This document shows, piece by piece, positions 46,950-57,064 of a stretch of 64,000 nucleotides of DNA. Numbering within the stretch: position 1 is the first letter of the stretch; every line of letters begins with the position of its first letter. The translations under genes and the position numbers were made by a program. This DNA is from Gnetum montanum (taxonomy: Eukaryota; Streptophyta; Gnetopsida; Gnetales; Gnetaceae), in contig MNCI01001931.1 of the NCBI GenBank assembly GCA_015680685.1, positions 91,985 to 155,984 on the forward strand. The letters are read 5' to 3'. The notes under the pieces are model-generated. The model was not told where the DNA came from. It searched no databases and saw only the letters and a program-made list of their open reading frames with translations.

Positions 46950-46996
46950 ATGGTCAATAGCTACGTTGACGAGGCCTTGTCAACGTAGCTGACCAT
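46950..46996. other. Long hairpin in the post-pol spacer of element C
   Basis: AGCTACGTTGAC (46959-46970) pairs perfectly with GTCAACGTAGCT (46979-46990). After a 3 nt bulge the outer ATGGTC (46950) pairs with GACCAT (46991). The sequence resembles the U3 of the C LTR and of the solo LTR at 61204 (GTTGATGAGGCCTCGTTGAT-like), so it may be an LTR-derived fragment. Confidence 0.75.
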
Positions 46997-47183
46997 GTCA
47001 ACAAGGCCTCATCGATGCAGTGCAAAAATACTATATATATCGCTGGACACTTTGGAATTTTTTGCAATTTTCTCATAACACATGGGGAATTTTTGTAATT
47101 TTTCAGAGCCCAAAACCTTCTAGAGCTCATAACTTTTAAACCATTTGTCCAAATCACTCTATTTTTCAATCCTACACTTACCA

Positions 47184-47184
47184 N
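47184..47184. other. Single undetermined base
   Basis: One N inside the post-pol spacer of element C. Unlike the N at 12991, no flanking duplication is seen. Confidence 0.95.
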
Positions 47185-47839
47185 AATTTTCCTAACTCCT
47201 CCAAAGGGTTAATAACATTAATCATATATAACCATCAACTTTTTCTAAGTTAACCTTTCCAACAATCTCTAGGATGAATTATTCATAATAACACAAAATA
47301 TATAATAATGGAATTCATTAAATCAACCATAACCACAACTTAGCCAAGTGTAATTACTCTTAGGAGTTAAGGTATCCTAATTGGCTTAAGGTTATACAAT
47401 GATTACTAATCCATGGTCTTATTGTGATTATAGATAGCACCTAAACAAAAGTGTCTACAGGAAGGAGAACCCTCATAACCATGGGAGAAATGACCTAGAG
47501 CTAGAAGGGATTAGTAGGAACAAGGCCAAGAACAACAAGAGGAAACTCATGCAACTGAACCTCTTTGTGAGGAACCCGAAGTGGAATCTATTCAACAGAT
47601 TTCAAAGGAAGAAGTGCCTACTGAACAATCCTAATGAGGAGAAGTTCTTGGACCCATGCCAAGGCTTGAGGTCACCTTGACTCAAGCTTGCTTAGACATA
47701 ATCAAGTCTTGAGAAATCCAAAGATTAGTTCTTCAAGAGATAAACTTTGGGCCATTTTTGGAAAAAGCTCCATAAGATATCAAGACACAATTGCAAGCCT
47801 CTCCCATGTGGCCAATCATCACATCTAGTGGGGAATGAT

Positions 47840-49890
47840 ACATGGGAGAGACCTATCTCTTCTAGAGTAGCCAAAGGCCAAGGTCCATTGTAAAAATCAA
47901 GGACATTCAAGTGTCTTACTTGGCGGAAGCTATTGCATAGGCACTAGGGTTGTAAGACATTAGAACATAGTTGGTAGAAATATCAACAAAAGGAAATCCT
48001 AAGGCAAAAAGGGAATGAACCTAGTGATGCTACAAGGTGGACCGTAAGGACTATGGTGCACTCACACTAGTGGAGAAAATTTATTTCAAGATTATGGCCT
48101 ATCACCTTAATCCAATGGTGAGGCCAAGCAAGGTGACTACTTTCTCCACCCAAGCATGTGCCACTCTAAGTAGGAAATTTCCCATTAACCTTCCATATTT
48201 GATTTATTTGGAAATCGAGAAGTGTTTCAAGGAGAACGAATGTGGAAGGAAGACCTTGCCCTTTTCATGTCTTATCAGAAAACTTTGCAAAAGGTTAGGC
48301 ATTATTCACTATTCTAATGACACCCTCAAGTATGCTCCCTTGGCCTCATGGGGAGAAATCATGAAGGATAAGAAGTCAACAACCACTCAGGAAGAGGAGC
48401 TGCTGCCACCACCACCCACTCAGGAGACAACACCAAAGGCCTGTGTAGTCCTTAAGCATCTATGATAAATTTGAGAATAGTTCTTGAGTGAAAAAGAGTA
48501 ACAAGAAGGAACAAGTGGGGTGGATCCATCTGTGTATTGGCCAACAATGAGTCACCTTAATGAGGTGGCCTGAATAGTTAGCCACATGGAGAGAGGTGAT
48601 CCCATTTTCTCTACCCAAAGAATGCAGCTATCTTTGAGGTCAGATCCCAATGCTCGAGAGGTGACGGTGTCATTAGCAACACAGCATTTATTCCTAGAAA
48701 TATTTGGGAATGTTGCCACCTTCTCAGTGAGGTTGGAGGAAGGTGAGAGGCAACTATCTTGGTGATGCAGCACCAAGGGTAGGAGAAAATAGCAGAAGTG
48801 GTAGCGAACCATGTAGCTGAAGCACTGAGTGCACCTACAATGTCTATACTAGACATATCTGCACTTCAAGATGTGTAGATGTTAGCAGGAAATTGAATGT
48901 AGCCCAACATGAACAATTGCTGGAACGACTGGTAGGAATTGGGCAACTGACTTCAAACATCTTTGATTTCCCAGAGAGCATCACTGAAACCCAATCAAAG
49001 TTGCTGAATGCAAGGGGTAGATGCATCATTTTGGAGGGACAACTAGAAATAGCTCAAGAGAAAAATTAATGCTTGGCTGTGGAGGTTGTTGAACTTCATG
49101 CCCGACCTGCAGAACAAACAATCCTTAGCCCAACAATGATAAGAGATGAAGCCATCAAATAGCTTCAAGAAAAATTTTAAAAGGCTAAGGAGGAAGCAGT
49201 AATGGCCATCTTTAAATAGTCCATGGAAAAAGCTAAAATGCACTTAATCAAAAAGGACTTGAATCAGATGTGCTGGGAGAATGAAGCATTGACCACACAA
49301 AATCATTGCCTGCAAAATGTTGAAGCTTAGAAAGATCAAATGCAAGAGTTCATTCATGAACAAAAGGAGCAATTTGCTAGAGTCAACACTGAATTAAGGA
49401 AATTGGCTGTAGAGAACCACAATCTGTCAATGGAGGAGGTATGCACCTTGTGATAAAAGTTTGCCTGGAAGAACGAAGCTCTCAAATTTGAGAAAGTGAA
49501 AAATCACTATAGGGACTAGGTTGGCTTGCAAAAGGAAATTAATGAAAAACAAACCTAGATGGAAAAGATGAAAGTGAATGAAGCCCTCTAGCAACTCCAA
49601 TAAGGACGAGAGATATGGTAGTCCATCCTTGATGGGATTGATGCCTACAAAAAAGTAGAGATATGCTTGAAGGAGTTGTAGATCGAGGAAATGATAGAGT
49701 ATATAGAGTTGGCTAATCTTCGTTACATAAACTTGGCAATGTTGAAAGCTAGAAAGTGGCGGTTGGAATTAGAGAAAAAAGTGACTATATACGAGACTGA
49801 TACCTCCACAACTAATTAAAAACTTATCCTTGAGTTAAACAAAAGTGGGATTGAGTTTATTACAAAATTGCGAAGAAAACTTGACTGACT
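47840..49890 (+). pseudogene. Third ORF of element C: transposon-type domain followed by coiled coil
   Basis: After integrase there is a second protein-like region. The first part (about 47880-48465) reads VKIKDIQVSYLAEAIA, then MAYHLNPMVRPSKVTTFSTQ and TLPFSCLIRKLCKRLGI. This pattern resembles the 'putative plant transposon protein' domain found in ORFs of Athila-like elements. From about 48870 to 49800 the frame, with several shifts and stops, is rich in heptad-like Leu/Glu/Lys (EQLLERLVGIGQLTSNIFDF). Element E encodes a clear relative on the minus strand (58085-58320). Such ORFs occupy the place of env in retroviruses, but no signal peptide or membrane segment is visible here. Function unknown. 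Confidence 0.6.
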
Positions 49891-50124
49891 AAACTAGAGT
49901 GCTAGCTTATTTTGTTTAGCTAAGTGTATTACAAAAGACAAAAGCATCTAGGCATATGACAAAAAATTACAAAGATTATGGGATCTTCAAAATGGTTGAT
50001 GTAGTTCTTTATGTTATTTGTAGAAGTGGAAGCTCTTCTTACATCTATTAGTTTTATTGCGACTTTTTAATGTTGCTATATTTTTCATGTGAAAAAAGCT
50101 TAGTAGTGCTCTCAACTTCTTTTC

Positions 50125-50159
50125 ATTTGTCTTGGGACCATTCACTGTCCAAGACAAAT
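50125..50159. other. Perfect 11 bp hairpin near the C/E junction
   Basis: ATTTGTCTTGG (50125-50135) and CCAAGACAAAT (50149-50159) with a 13 nt loop, at the point where plus-strand element C gives way to minus-strand element E. Confidence 0.8.
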
Positions 50160-51080
50160 TAGTAAGATTTACTATCATTAGTACTTCTCATGGAAAAGAT
50201 AACTATGAAAATAATTTGTTGGCCTCAATGTACCGAGCTATAAATTTATTTATCTCAATGTCAAATGATTTTACTTAGGCTTGCAAGTTTTGGTAATTTG
50301 AAATGTGTTTTGCCAAATTTTCTGCTATGTCCCTCTAATCAATATATTTTACTTTTGCTACCTCCAACTCTACATTAGCAATATGTATTCTTTATTGCAC
50401 CTCACTGTAATGATTATGTTCATTTTTATAACAAATACATAGTTGCTAGCTATTTTTAAATCTCATTCTTTGGTCTACCTATTAAATAAGATTTTCTAAC
50501 TCAAGATATTGTGTCATGTTCTCAATTTATAAGTCTTTTATTTTTAATACTATTTGATTGATTGTAGTGATGCTCTTAATAACTAGTTGTCATCTAGTCA
50601 TTTGTTAAAGTGCAACATTGATCTTGGCCTTTACCAATTTAGTTTCCTTTTTGTTCATCTACTTTTACATGCCATCTTGTTCTCTAAAGTGTTCTTTCAA
50701 ATTTTTTTTTATGTTTCTTGGCCTTATTTTTCCACATGCTAATTTCAACTATAGACTTTTGATGGATCACGTGGACTTTTTCCATTAATAGATTTCTATT
50801 TTCTCTAGCCAATTTATTGATATCTAGGCTAACTCTTGCAAACTACTCTTTAAGATGATTGAGGCTTTCTTCTAGCTAGTTTTTTTTTCTGTCTACTTTG
50901 GCTAATCTTCTATTTTTAACAATGAGATTATTATTTTCTTCTTCTAGTGCAGTAATAAATTTTGCATAAGCATAAGTCTTAGCATTTAATGTGGAGTCAT
51001 TCCATGTTACTTGTTCCCTTTCTATCTCTAGTTGATATTACTTAACCATCAAATTGCTATTTTTTTTGAGCTACACTAAT
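50160..51080 (-). pseudogene. Element E, distal part of its coiled-coil third ORF
   Basis: On the minus strand the sequence reads as broken, Glu/Lys/Leu/Asn-rich coiled-coil frames. It is the continuation of 58085-58320: the two pieces were separated when element F inserted and duplicated CTAAT. E lacks a 3' LTR here. Confidence 0.5.
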
Positions 51081-52076
51081 TGATGAGTGGCGAGGTACCC
51101 CTACACTCAACCATATGAAACGAGCATAGCACACGTGATCCAGTTGAACTCCACAGACTAAATGCCTGCACGCCCCATGGAACACTTGGGGTTAATCATT
51201 TGTTGTCTTCCCAGACTTACTTGTGTTTGTCACGGTATATGGTTAAGTAAGTCCAAGGTATATGATTTTTATAGTTTTTAATGTTTTTCTCCTATGCTAT
51301 CAAGGTGAAGGGTTGAGAAAGCTAACTAACTCTAACTAAGGACTAAGTCTAAATTAACTAGCGTCAGCATCTGCTCCCACTTACCGTACACACCCTGAAC
51401 TATGCAACTGTGGCTACTAAATGCTAATCGTTACTGGGATCACCACACGTAACGCATGTGCTCGAAGTGGTCATACTGAGGCACTTAACTAGCCTAAACA
51501 TGATGAGAAGCCGATTCCTTGACTAGCTGTACACATCCGTAGATGCTCGTAATCAAGTCATACTCATCCCGCGTTCTAGGAGTTGAGGGTTAGAGAATCT
51601 AATCATGATGAGTAGCCGATTCCTTGATTAGCCGTACACATTCGTCAATGCTCGTAATCAAGTCATACTCATGCCACGCTAATGCAGGTAATAAATAACA
51701 TGTAATAAACCTATTCCATGCACTGCAAGGTTTATCCACAAAGCTCGTCTTTATTGCTGTACACAACTTGTGTTCAAGTACAAAGCTGCTCGAATAAAGA
51801 TATGCTCACTTGGGGACTCCTACTACGGGCAAATGGAAAATATTCTATCTTTAGAGTGATCAAACTGTTAGAGTTTCCCTACTTTAAGCCTAGGATGGGA
51901 AATAAGGGGAGTGCCGCCTCTTATTTATAGATTTGGCGGCGGACCGCGATATCGTGTACGCGACATCGCAAGGGATGATGCGATATTGTGTATGTGATAT
52001 CGCATGGGATGCAATATTGCGGTGGCTGCGATATCGCGTACGCGATATTGCAGCTTGTGCATATCACATCTCATCA
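51081..52076 (-). repeat. 3' LTR of element F
   Basis: Minus-strand LTR. U3 (51935-52076) is packed with GCGATATCGC/GTACGCGA palindromes; TATA box near 51926 (minus); AATAAAGACGAGC segment near 51745. Confidence 0.93.
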
Positions 52077-52086
52077 TACCCCCATG
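52077..52086 (-). promoter_or_regulatory. Polypurine tract of element F
   Basis: CATGGGGGTA on the minus strand, directly before the 3' LTR; the same position and sequence type as in element D. Confidence 0.65.
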
Positions 52087-53845
52087 ATTGAATGAAAACT
52101 CGTCCTCGAGTTCCTTACAATAATATCGGGAAGGTATGGAATTATTGAGGGAAATGGAACTAATGGGATGACATGTGAATGGATCATCATTACAAGACTT
52201 GACAAAACTGGTGTTCATGACAACAAGGGTAAACACCTTATTACAATGATATCAGGCCTTAGTTGGCAGCTGAGAAAGAGAGAGAGAAAGAAGTGTTGCT
52301 GCTACCAACGCCAAGATTGCGCCTTCGTTATCCATCCATAAGTGCGCCATTGATCTTAGTCCTTGCATAGCTACTTCAGCGCTGATCCATTCCAAGTGTT
52401 TGCTCCAGATCCAATCCGTTGTTGTATGATCACCATCTGCACACACAACACAATCTTATATTAACAAGGGTAAATGAATCATCATGTAAATGATACCTTG
52501 CTTCGGTGTAAGTTCATTGGCTAGGTTGTGGTATGGCTAATATGGATCTGGGAATATATTGATGATGACTACCGAAGGTGTAGGGGTTAGGAAGAAAATC
52601 AAAAATAAAAAATTTCGGGGCTAGGAGAAAAATCAAAAAAATCAGGCCTTGTACCCTCATGACTAATCGCGAACCTCCGGTAGCATGAGAATGGAGAAAG
52701 AAAAGGAGTAAGAAAGATAGATAAAAAGGGACAAATATGGCATCAAGGAAATGGATGTCAAGATGGAAATGAACAAAATAAAATTAATTGCAAAATGTTA
52801 GGGGAAAGAATTTAACTAATGCTCCAAATAGGAATGTCAATGGGTCCTCCACAAAGCAGGCTCATGCCCTTAATGCCCTGACAAACCCACATTCAAAGAG
52901 TCCGTAGGCCCTAGGAATGTCATTTGAAACAAGAGTTAAAGTCTTGACCACAAGAATTTACCAAAAAGAAAACAATGCATCAACCAAAATATGTATACTA
53001 ATGATACAACCAACAATGAGATGAAGAATGGAGAGAAGGGTGGAGACAAGAGGATGGAATGGAATCCCAAGAACAAGGTGGTGTATAGCCCCTTGTGTAG
53101 TTCATGATTAATGTGACTTAGCAATTCTCATTCCAACTCCAGCCTCAAACCAACCACATCTAGTGACTTCGCATCAATGCATTCGGCCAAACCATCTGCT
53201 TGAAGTAACAAGAATGCATCCCCCAAGAGCCACCACCATTCTGATGAAACAAAGGAGGGAATGGGAAGTGAGAAGGGCCTTAGTTAGAGGGAACACTTTT
53301 GGTTCCATAACCAGTGCTTGTAGCCCAAGTTTATTCGTCTAAGGGGTGTGCTTTGAATTCTCACTTTGTTTTTTTTTATGTTTTGTGTTTTTATGTGTGA
53401 GAACCACACCATGCAAAGACTTGATTATTTTTATTATCTTAGCTTCCGATAATTGGGTAACATTGAAATGCCAAGAAAACTCAAGAAGAAAACATCCAAG
53501 CACCTGAGAGAATGGCCAACACAAAAGCATCAAGTTCCCTTGAAGTCACACCCTTTTCAATCCTTGAGTCCTTCCTTAGTTTGAGAAATACCCAGTCACA
53601 GAATCGTTTGAGTTCTTATTAGAATGGGACTGTACATTTCCAAGCCGAGAGAGACCATAGAAACTGATGAATGAATGGATGAAGTGGTCTCATTGCCTGC
53701 CATATCAAAAGAACATACCTTAGTATCAACATTGTGACTTAAAGGTAAAAACCAAACATTAGCAATCAATATGAAAACAGTTCATACCATCATTCTGAAC
53801 ACTTATTGGGTGACAAACTTANCTGAGTTGTAAGGGAGAAATCTG
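52087..53845 (-). other. Post-pol spacer of element F
   Basis: No gene is seen. The part next to the LTR (AACTCGAGGACGAGTTTTCA on the minus strand) matches the region before the 3' LTR of element D. Other parts align with 45301-47000 of element C and about 58500-59000 of element E. One N lies at 53822, close to the deletion junction. Confidence 0.6.
53822..53822. other. Single undetermined base in element F
   Basis: One N within 40 bases of the inferred pol deletion junction. No duplicated flank is seen, but an assembly join here cannot be excluded. Confidence 0.9.
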
Positions 53846-53858
53846 AAATTATGAGCAC

Positions 53859-54623
53859 CTATTTGAACTTTCTAAGAAGTTTCCAACTTCTCCCAATTGA
53901 TGATCTTAGATGAAGGGGTGGAAGTTGGCGACGCTCATATTCCAATGTATATATGCTTTCGTTATGGGTATGGGTTGCTGCCTTAGTTCGTTCCATGCAT
54001 GTTTGATTGCTCCTTCGAGTAGCTGTCAACCATGGGGTGTCTAGTACTTCTTGTGTGGTTGCTACATACAGGCATCTTTGTTGCAAAGTTTCAAGAGCAC
54101 ACCTGTTGCATGGAGGCATTTCCTCCATGTCATCACCTGATGAATCACTGTATGTGATGCATGGAACTTTCCTCTTCTTGATCTTTCTACAAATGTTTAT
54201 CTTAGAAATTTCCAAGGAAAGATCACAAATTCTAAGGCATGCATCTACTGTACTAAGCCATGCCCTTCCCATTATAATTGGGAAGTCCCCTTCATTGTTG
54301 TTGACTTCAATCACCAAGAAATTAGCTGGGTAAGACCAACCACACATAGTGGTAATGATGTCCTCCACCAATCCCAAGGGAATGGTGATGGACTGGTCCA
54401 CCAGCTCTAGTTGGATGTTGCTCTTCTTAAGTTGGGATAGGTTCCAGGAGTGATACATCTCTCGTGAAATTAAGTTAACTCCAGAACCTAAGTCAAGAAG
54501 AGCCCTATGTGGTTCATTTTTGACGATTTGTAAATAGATTAAGGGACTCCCAGGGTCAGTTAGTTTCTTGGGAAGGTGGCCTACCTTAATCCAGTCGGTT
54601 ACGGTATGGGTTAACATAACCAT
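53859..54623 (-). CDS. Aspartic protease region of element F
   Basis: An open frame of about 254 codons ending in TAG at 53859. The start shown is only where the frame opens after a stop; it probably continued from the gag linker. The catalytic loop LLDLGSGVNLISREMYHSWN (D-L-G) lies near residue 42 and FPIIMGRAWLSTVDA near residue 115. This is a retropepsin of the Athila type and aligns with the protease of C. The last 60 residues (from about TRRSNQTCMERTK) do not look like RT, which agrees with the deletion of the rest of pol. Confidence 0.8.
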   Translation of the reverse strand: MVMLTHTVTDWIKVGHLPKKLTDPGSPLIYLQIVKNEPHRALLDLGSGVNLISREMYHSWNLSQLKKSNIQLELVDQSITIPLGLVEDIITTMCGWSYPANFLVIEVNNNEGDFPIIMGRAWLSTVDACLRICDLSLEISKINICRKIKKRKVPCITYSDSSGDDMEEMPPCNRCALETLQQRCLYVATTQEVLDTPWLTATRRSNQTCMERTKAATHTHNESIYTLEYERRQLPPLHLRSSIGRSWKLLRKFK

Positions 54624-54635
54624 ATGTGTTATGCT

Positions 54636-55091
54636 TTATTTTTGGATGGAAGGGTGCTCCGAAGTGTTAGATGGTGATGGAGGAGTGTACATGGGTTCAA
54701 CCGCTTGTTGTTGTGAGAGTTTGTCTAGGCTTTTGGTTCTGAAGTAGGGTCTTCTCTTTTTACAGTTGTCAGAACTAGCAGCAGGTTGGATATTTACAGC
54801 TCTCATAACATGACGTTGCTGCGGTTGAGGAGGAAGTTCCCCTTGCATTGTTGGAGCAAGAAGTGTTATGAGAACTACTTGTGGTGGAAGAGGTGCAGAT
54901 GGATTTGGAGGATGTTGTGGGTATGGAGTGTCTCCCGGAGGAGAAGGAGTCCTTCTGAAGTACTCTAGAACTTGGTAGTAATGGTTAGGGGTTGTGTGAC
55001 TCATAGAGTAACTTGGAGAAATCGGCTGCTGCACATAATATCCATAAGGGTTAGGCTGCCGGTAAGGGTACTGATGTTTTGGCAATGGCAT
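54636..55091 (-). pseudogene. Proline/glutamine-rich Gag-protease linker of element F
   Basis: A 151-codon frame rich in Pro, Tyr, Gln and Ser, beginning MPLPKHQYPYRQPNPYGYY, between the Gag zinc-knuckle region and protease. A stop separates it from protease and a TAA from upstream gag. Elements C and E carry similar proline-rich linkers at the same place. Confidence 0.65.
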
Positions 55092-55181
55092 CCCCCATGA
55101 CTGTGGGTATTGCCGTTACTGATGCTGTCCGATGGGCTATGGTGGAGTTCCACTTGGATAATACGTTAGTGGTTGGTGGAT

Positions 55182-56830
55182 CTACCTTGGGTTACCTTGT
55201 GGATAAGGTAACCTTCGGGGTGTTTGCCGTTGGTTGAGTCTTGGATTAAGCGCATACACCCCAGACTCTTGTAGATGTGAGATGATGGGGTAGCATCCCT
55301 TTGGATGGTCATAATGGCAGATCTCACATCCACCATCCTCGTCTGTGTTAGAGTCCACAACCACATCGGAGTTAGTGATTTTCCCCTTACCCTTGTTATG
55401 TGCAGGGCTTAAATCTCTCCACTTTTTCTTACCTTTGTCACTACTTTGTTCTACCTTAGACTCTTCTACAATTTTTAAGATAGTTTCAATTTTAGAGTCT
55501 AAGGAACTCCATACGTCATCTACCTTAGTCGCTATTTCAGTTGTGAGTTTTTGAAGCGGCAAGGTCTTTTTGTTCACCAACTCTTCGAGTGGTGACTCAT
55601 CCTCTTCATCACAAAACTTCACTCCCTTCTTTCGAAGGGAGGGATCACAGTTATATTCTTTCGCACTTTTCTTTTGCGTAGCTCACCTTCTTCTTTTGCT
55701 ACTTGTTCCAACAAGCTATGTACTTCATGGGCTCTAAGTTGTGAGAGTCTCCCTTGGGCATAAGTTCCAAGGGTTCTTCTAGTTTCATGCCTTAGCCCAT
55801 CCACNNNNNNNNNNNNNNNNNNNNNNNNNNNNNGTGAGTGTCCTTGGGAACAACTTAAGTTTTTGCCACTCATTTTCTATATTCTGCAAGGCACAGGCAT
55901 CGTGGAATGCCTGTAAATGATTTTACGGATAAGCATTGTATCCCCCTTCAAATTGTGGGATGTTGTTCATGTCTAATCATTTGATTCGACTATCTTTTAA
56001 ATGCCTTGTGGGAATCCTAACTGCCTCCATTATGTCAAGCATACTTCAGGTTGCGAGTAGGGGCTCATCATGATCGTCTCTTTCATGACGCCTGTGATGT
56101 CTGCGTTGTTCCCTACTCTCCCTACGTCCTTACCCTTGTCCTCTTTCTCGACTTTCCCGTCAAGGTTTTTCGTCCTTCTTACCTTTATCCTCACCTTTAT
56201 GTTCATGGTGGCTGTGCCTAGATGTGGAAGGAGAGGGTGAGTGATGGGATGAAGGAGAAGAACAAGGGGAACCATCGCCATGACGATGTTTCTTGCCTTC
56301 TCTTCGGCTACTACGGCCCCGATCGTGGTGATGATGTAAGTGCCCATCCTTAGCATAGGTGGTTGTTCCCTCTGTGAATAGTTGGTGCCCATGGGCATCA
56401 GAACCATGGATATGTATTGTTGATCGTAGGTTTTGATACCCAACCTCCTCATCATCGTTAGGAGGGGGAACATCTTTTGCTAAAGAACCCGTGATAAGGG
56501 GTTCCTCATCTCCTATTTCGCTAAGGACGTGCGGGACCTTTCCCTTCAATAGTGCATGTGGACTCTCCTGTCTTAAGTCTCTCATACGTTGGGCATCTGT
56601 GGTATAATAATCCCTCATATCAAAGTCTTCCGCAATGTATTCAACATATAATTCTTGCATGCCAATCTGTGCCAAGGCACGGAAAAGCATGCGAGAGACT
56701 GATCGATCTGGGGGTAACATAATGTTACCTTGCAAATCTCTCCACCGTAGTTGTTCGTCTTGATGGAGAATAAAAGTAAAATCTAGAATATACTCATCGG
56801 AATGAGTATAAATTATCTTGTATTGTTTAG
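55182..56830 (-). pseudogene. Gag of element F (Athila-like), with an assembly gap
   Basis: From about 56816 the minus strand reads IYTHSDEYILDFTFILHQDE and then LQGNIMLPPDRSVSRMLFRA, as in element C. A His/Ser/Arg-rich stretch follows (about 56390-56170), then a frameshift. The core Gag domain has LDMNNIPQFEGGYNAYP near 55980, is cut by the N run, and resumes with VDGLRHETRRTLGTYAQGRL and EVHSLLEQVAKEEGELRKRK. The C-terminal part (55622-55182) contains a coiled stretch and CEICHYDHPKGCYP, a variant zinc knuckle with C-x2-C-x3-H-x3-C spacing. No clear ATG was fixed. Confidence 0.75.
55805..55833. other. Assembly gap of 29 N inside gag of element F
   Basis: The flanks, GGACACTCAC and GATGGGCTAAG on the minus strand, correspond in element C to sequences ending at 40242 and starting at 40490, with 247 bases between them. 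The gap is therefore probably undersized. Confidence 0.95.
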
Positions 56831-57045
56831 GACTTGGCTAATTTGGGTTATGTTTTTTTATGTTGCTGATTGTCTCGTGTATGGTCCTTAGGTGGTGAGT
56901 TGCTCTTATGAGAATAAGGCATTGTTATTGGTGTGCTAATTCATCGTTACATAAATTTTCTCTTTTGATTAACCTGAAGGTTCGTTAAGGCTCACAATGA
57001 TGTGAGTGATATCTCTTATGTTCTATTCAGTGCACAAACACTTAG

Positions 57046-57064
57046 TCCCCTACAATGATGCCCA
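57046..57064 (-). promoter_or_regulatory. Degenerate primer-binding site of element F
   Basis: TGGGCATCATTGTAGGGGA directly next to the 5' LTR on the minus strand. It resembles the tRNA-Asp complement only with one extra base and several changes, so it is weaker than in C and D. Confidence 0.5.

Larger units (their letters stand above)
45301..47700 (+). other. Spacer after pol of element C
   Basis: No gene is seen. The stretch aligns piecewise with the minus-strand post-pol regions of F (53845-52087) and E (about 59000-58500), for example around AGCTCAGTTGTGAGGGAG at 45358. It holds a CT microsatellite and a strong hairpin, annotated separately. Confidence 0.5.
35694..50120 (+). mobile_element. 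Element C: Athila-like Ty3/gypsy retrotransposon, with element D nested in its 5' LTR
   Basis: 5' LTR (35694-36015 plus 38533-39085), primer-binding site, gag, protease, RT, RNase H, integrase and a third ORF, all on the plus strand. No 3' LTR is found: the element ends near 50.1 kb against minus-strand element E. Without the insertion the LTR would be about 870 bp, the length of the D LTRs. The five bases before the LTR are CATAT, but the matching duplication cannot be tested. Nearly every domain is interrupted by stop codons. Confidence 0.85.

Noticed and set aside
54007-54333. 108-codon plus-strand frame
   Set aside because: It lies antisense within the protease frame of element F.
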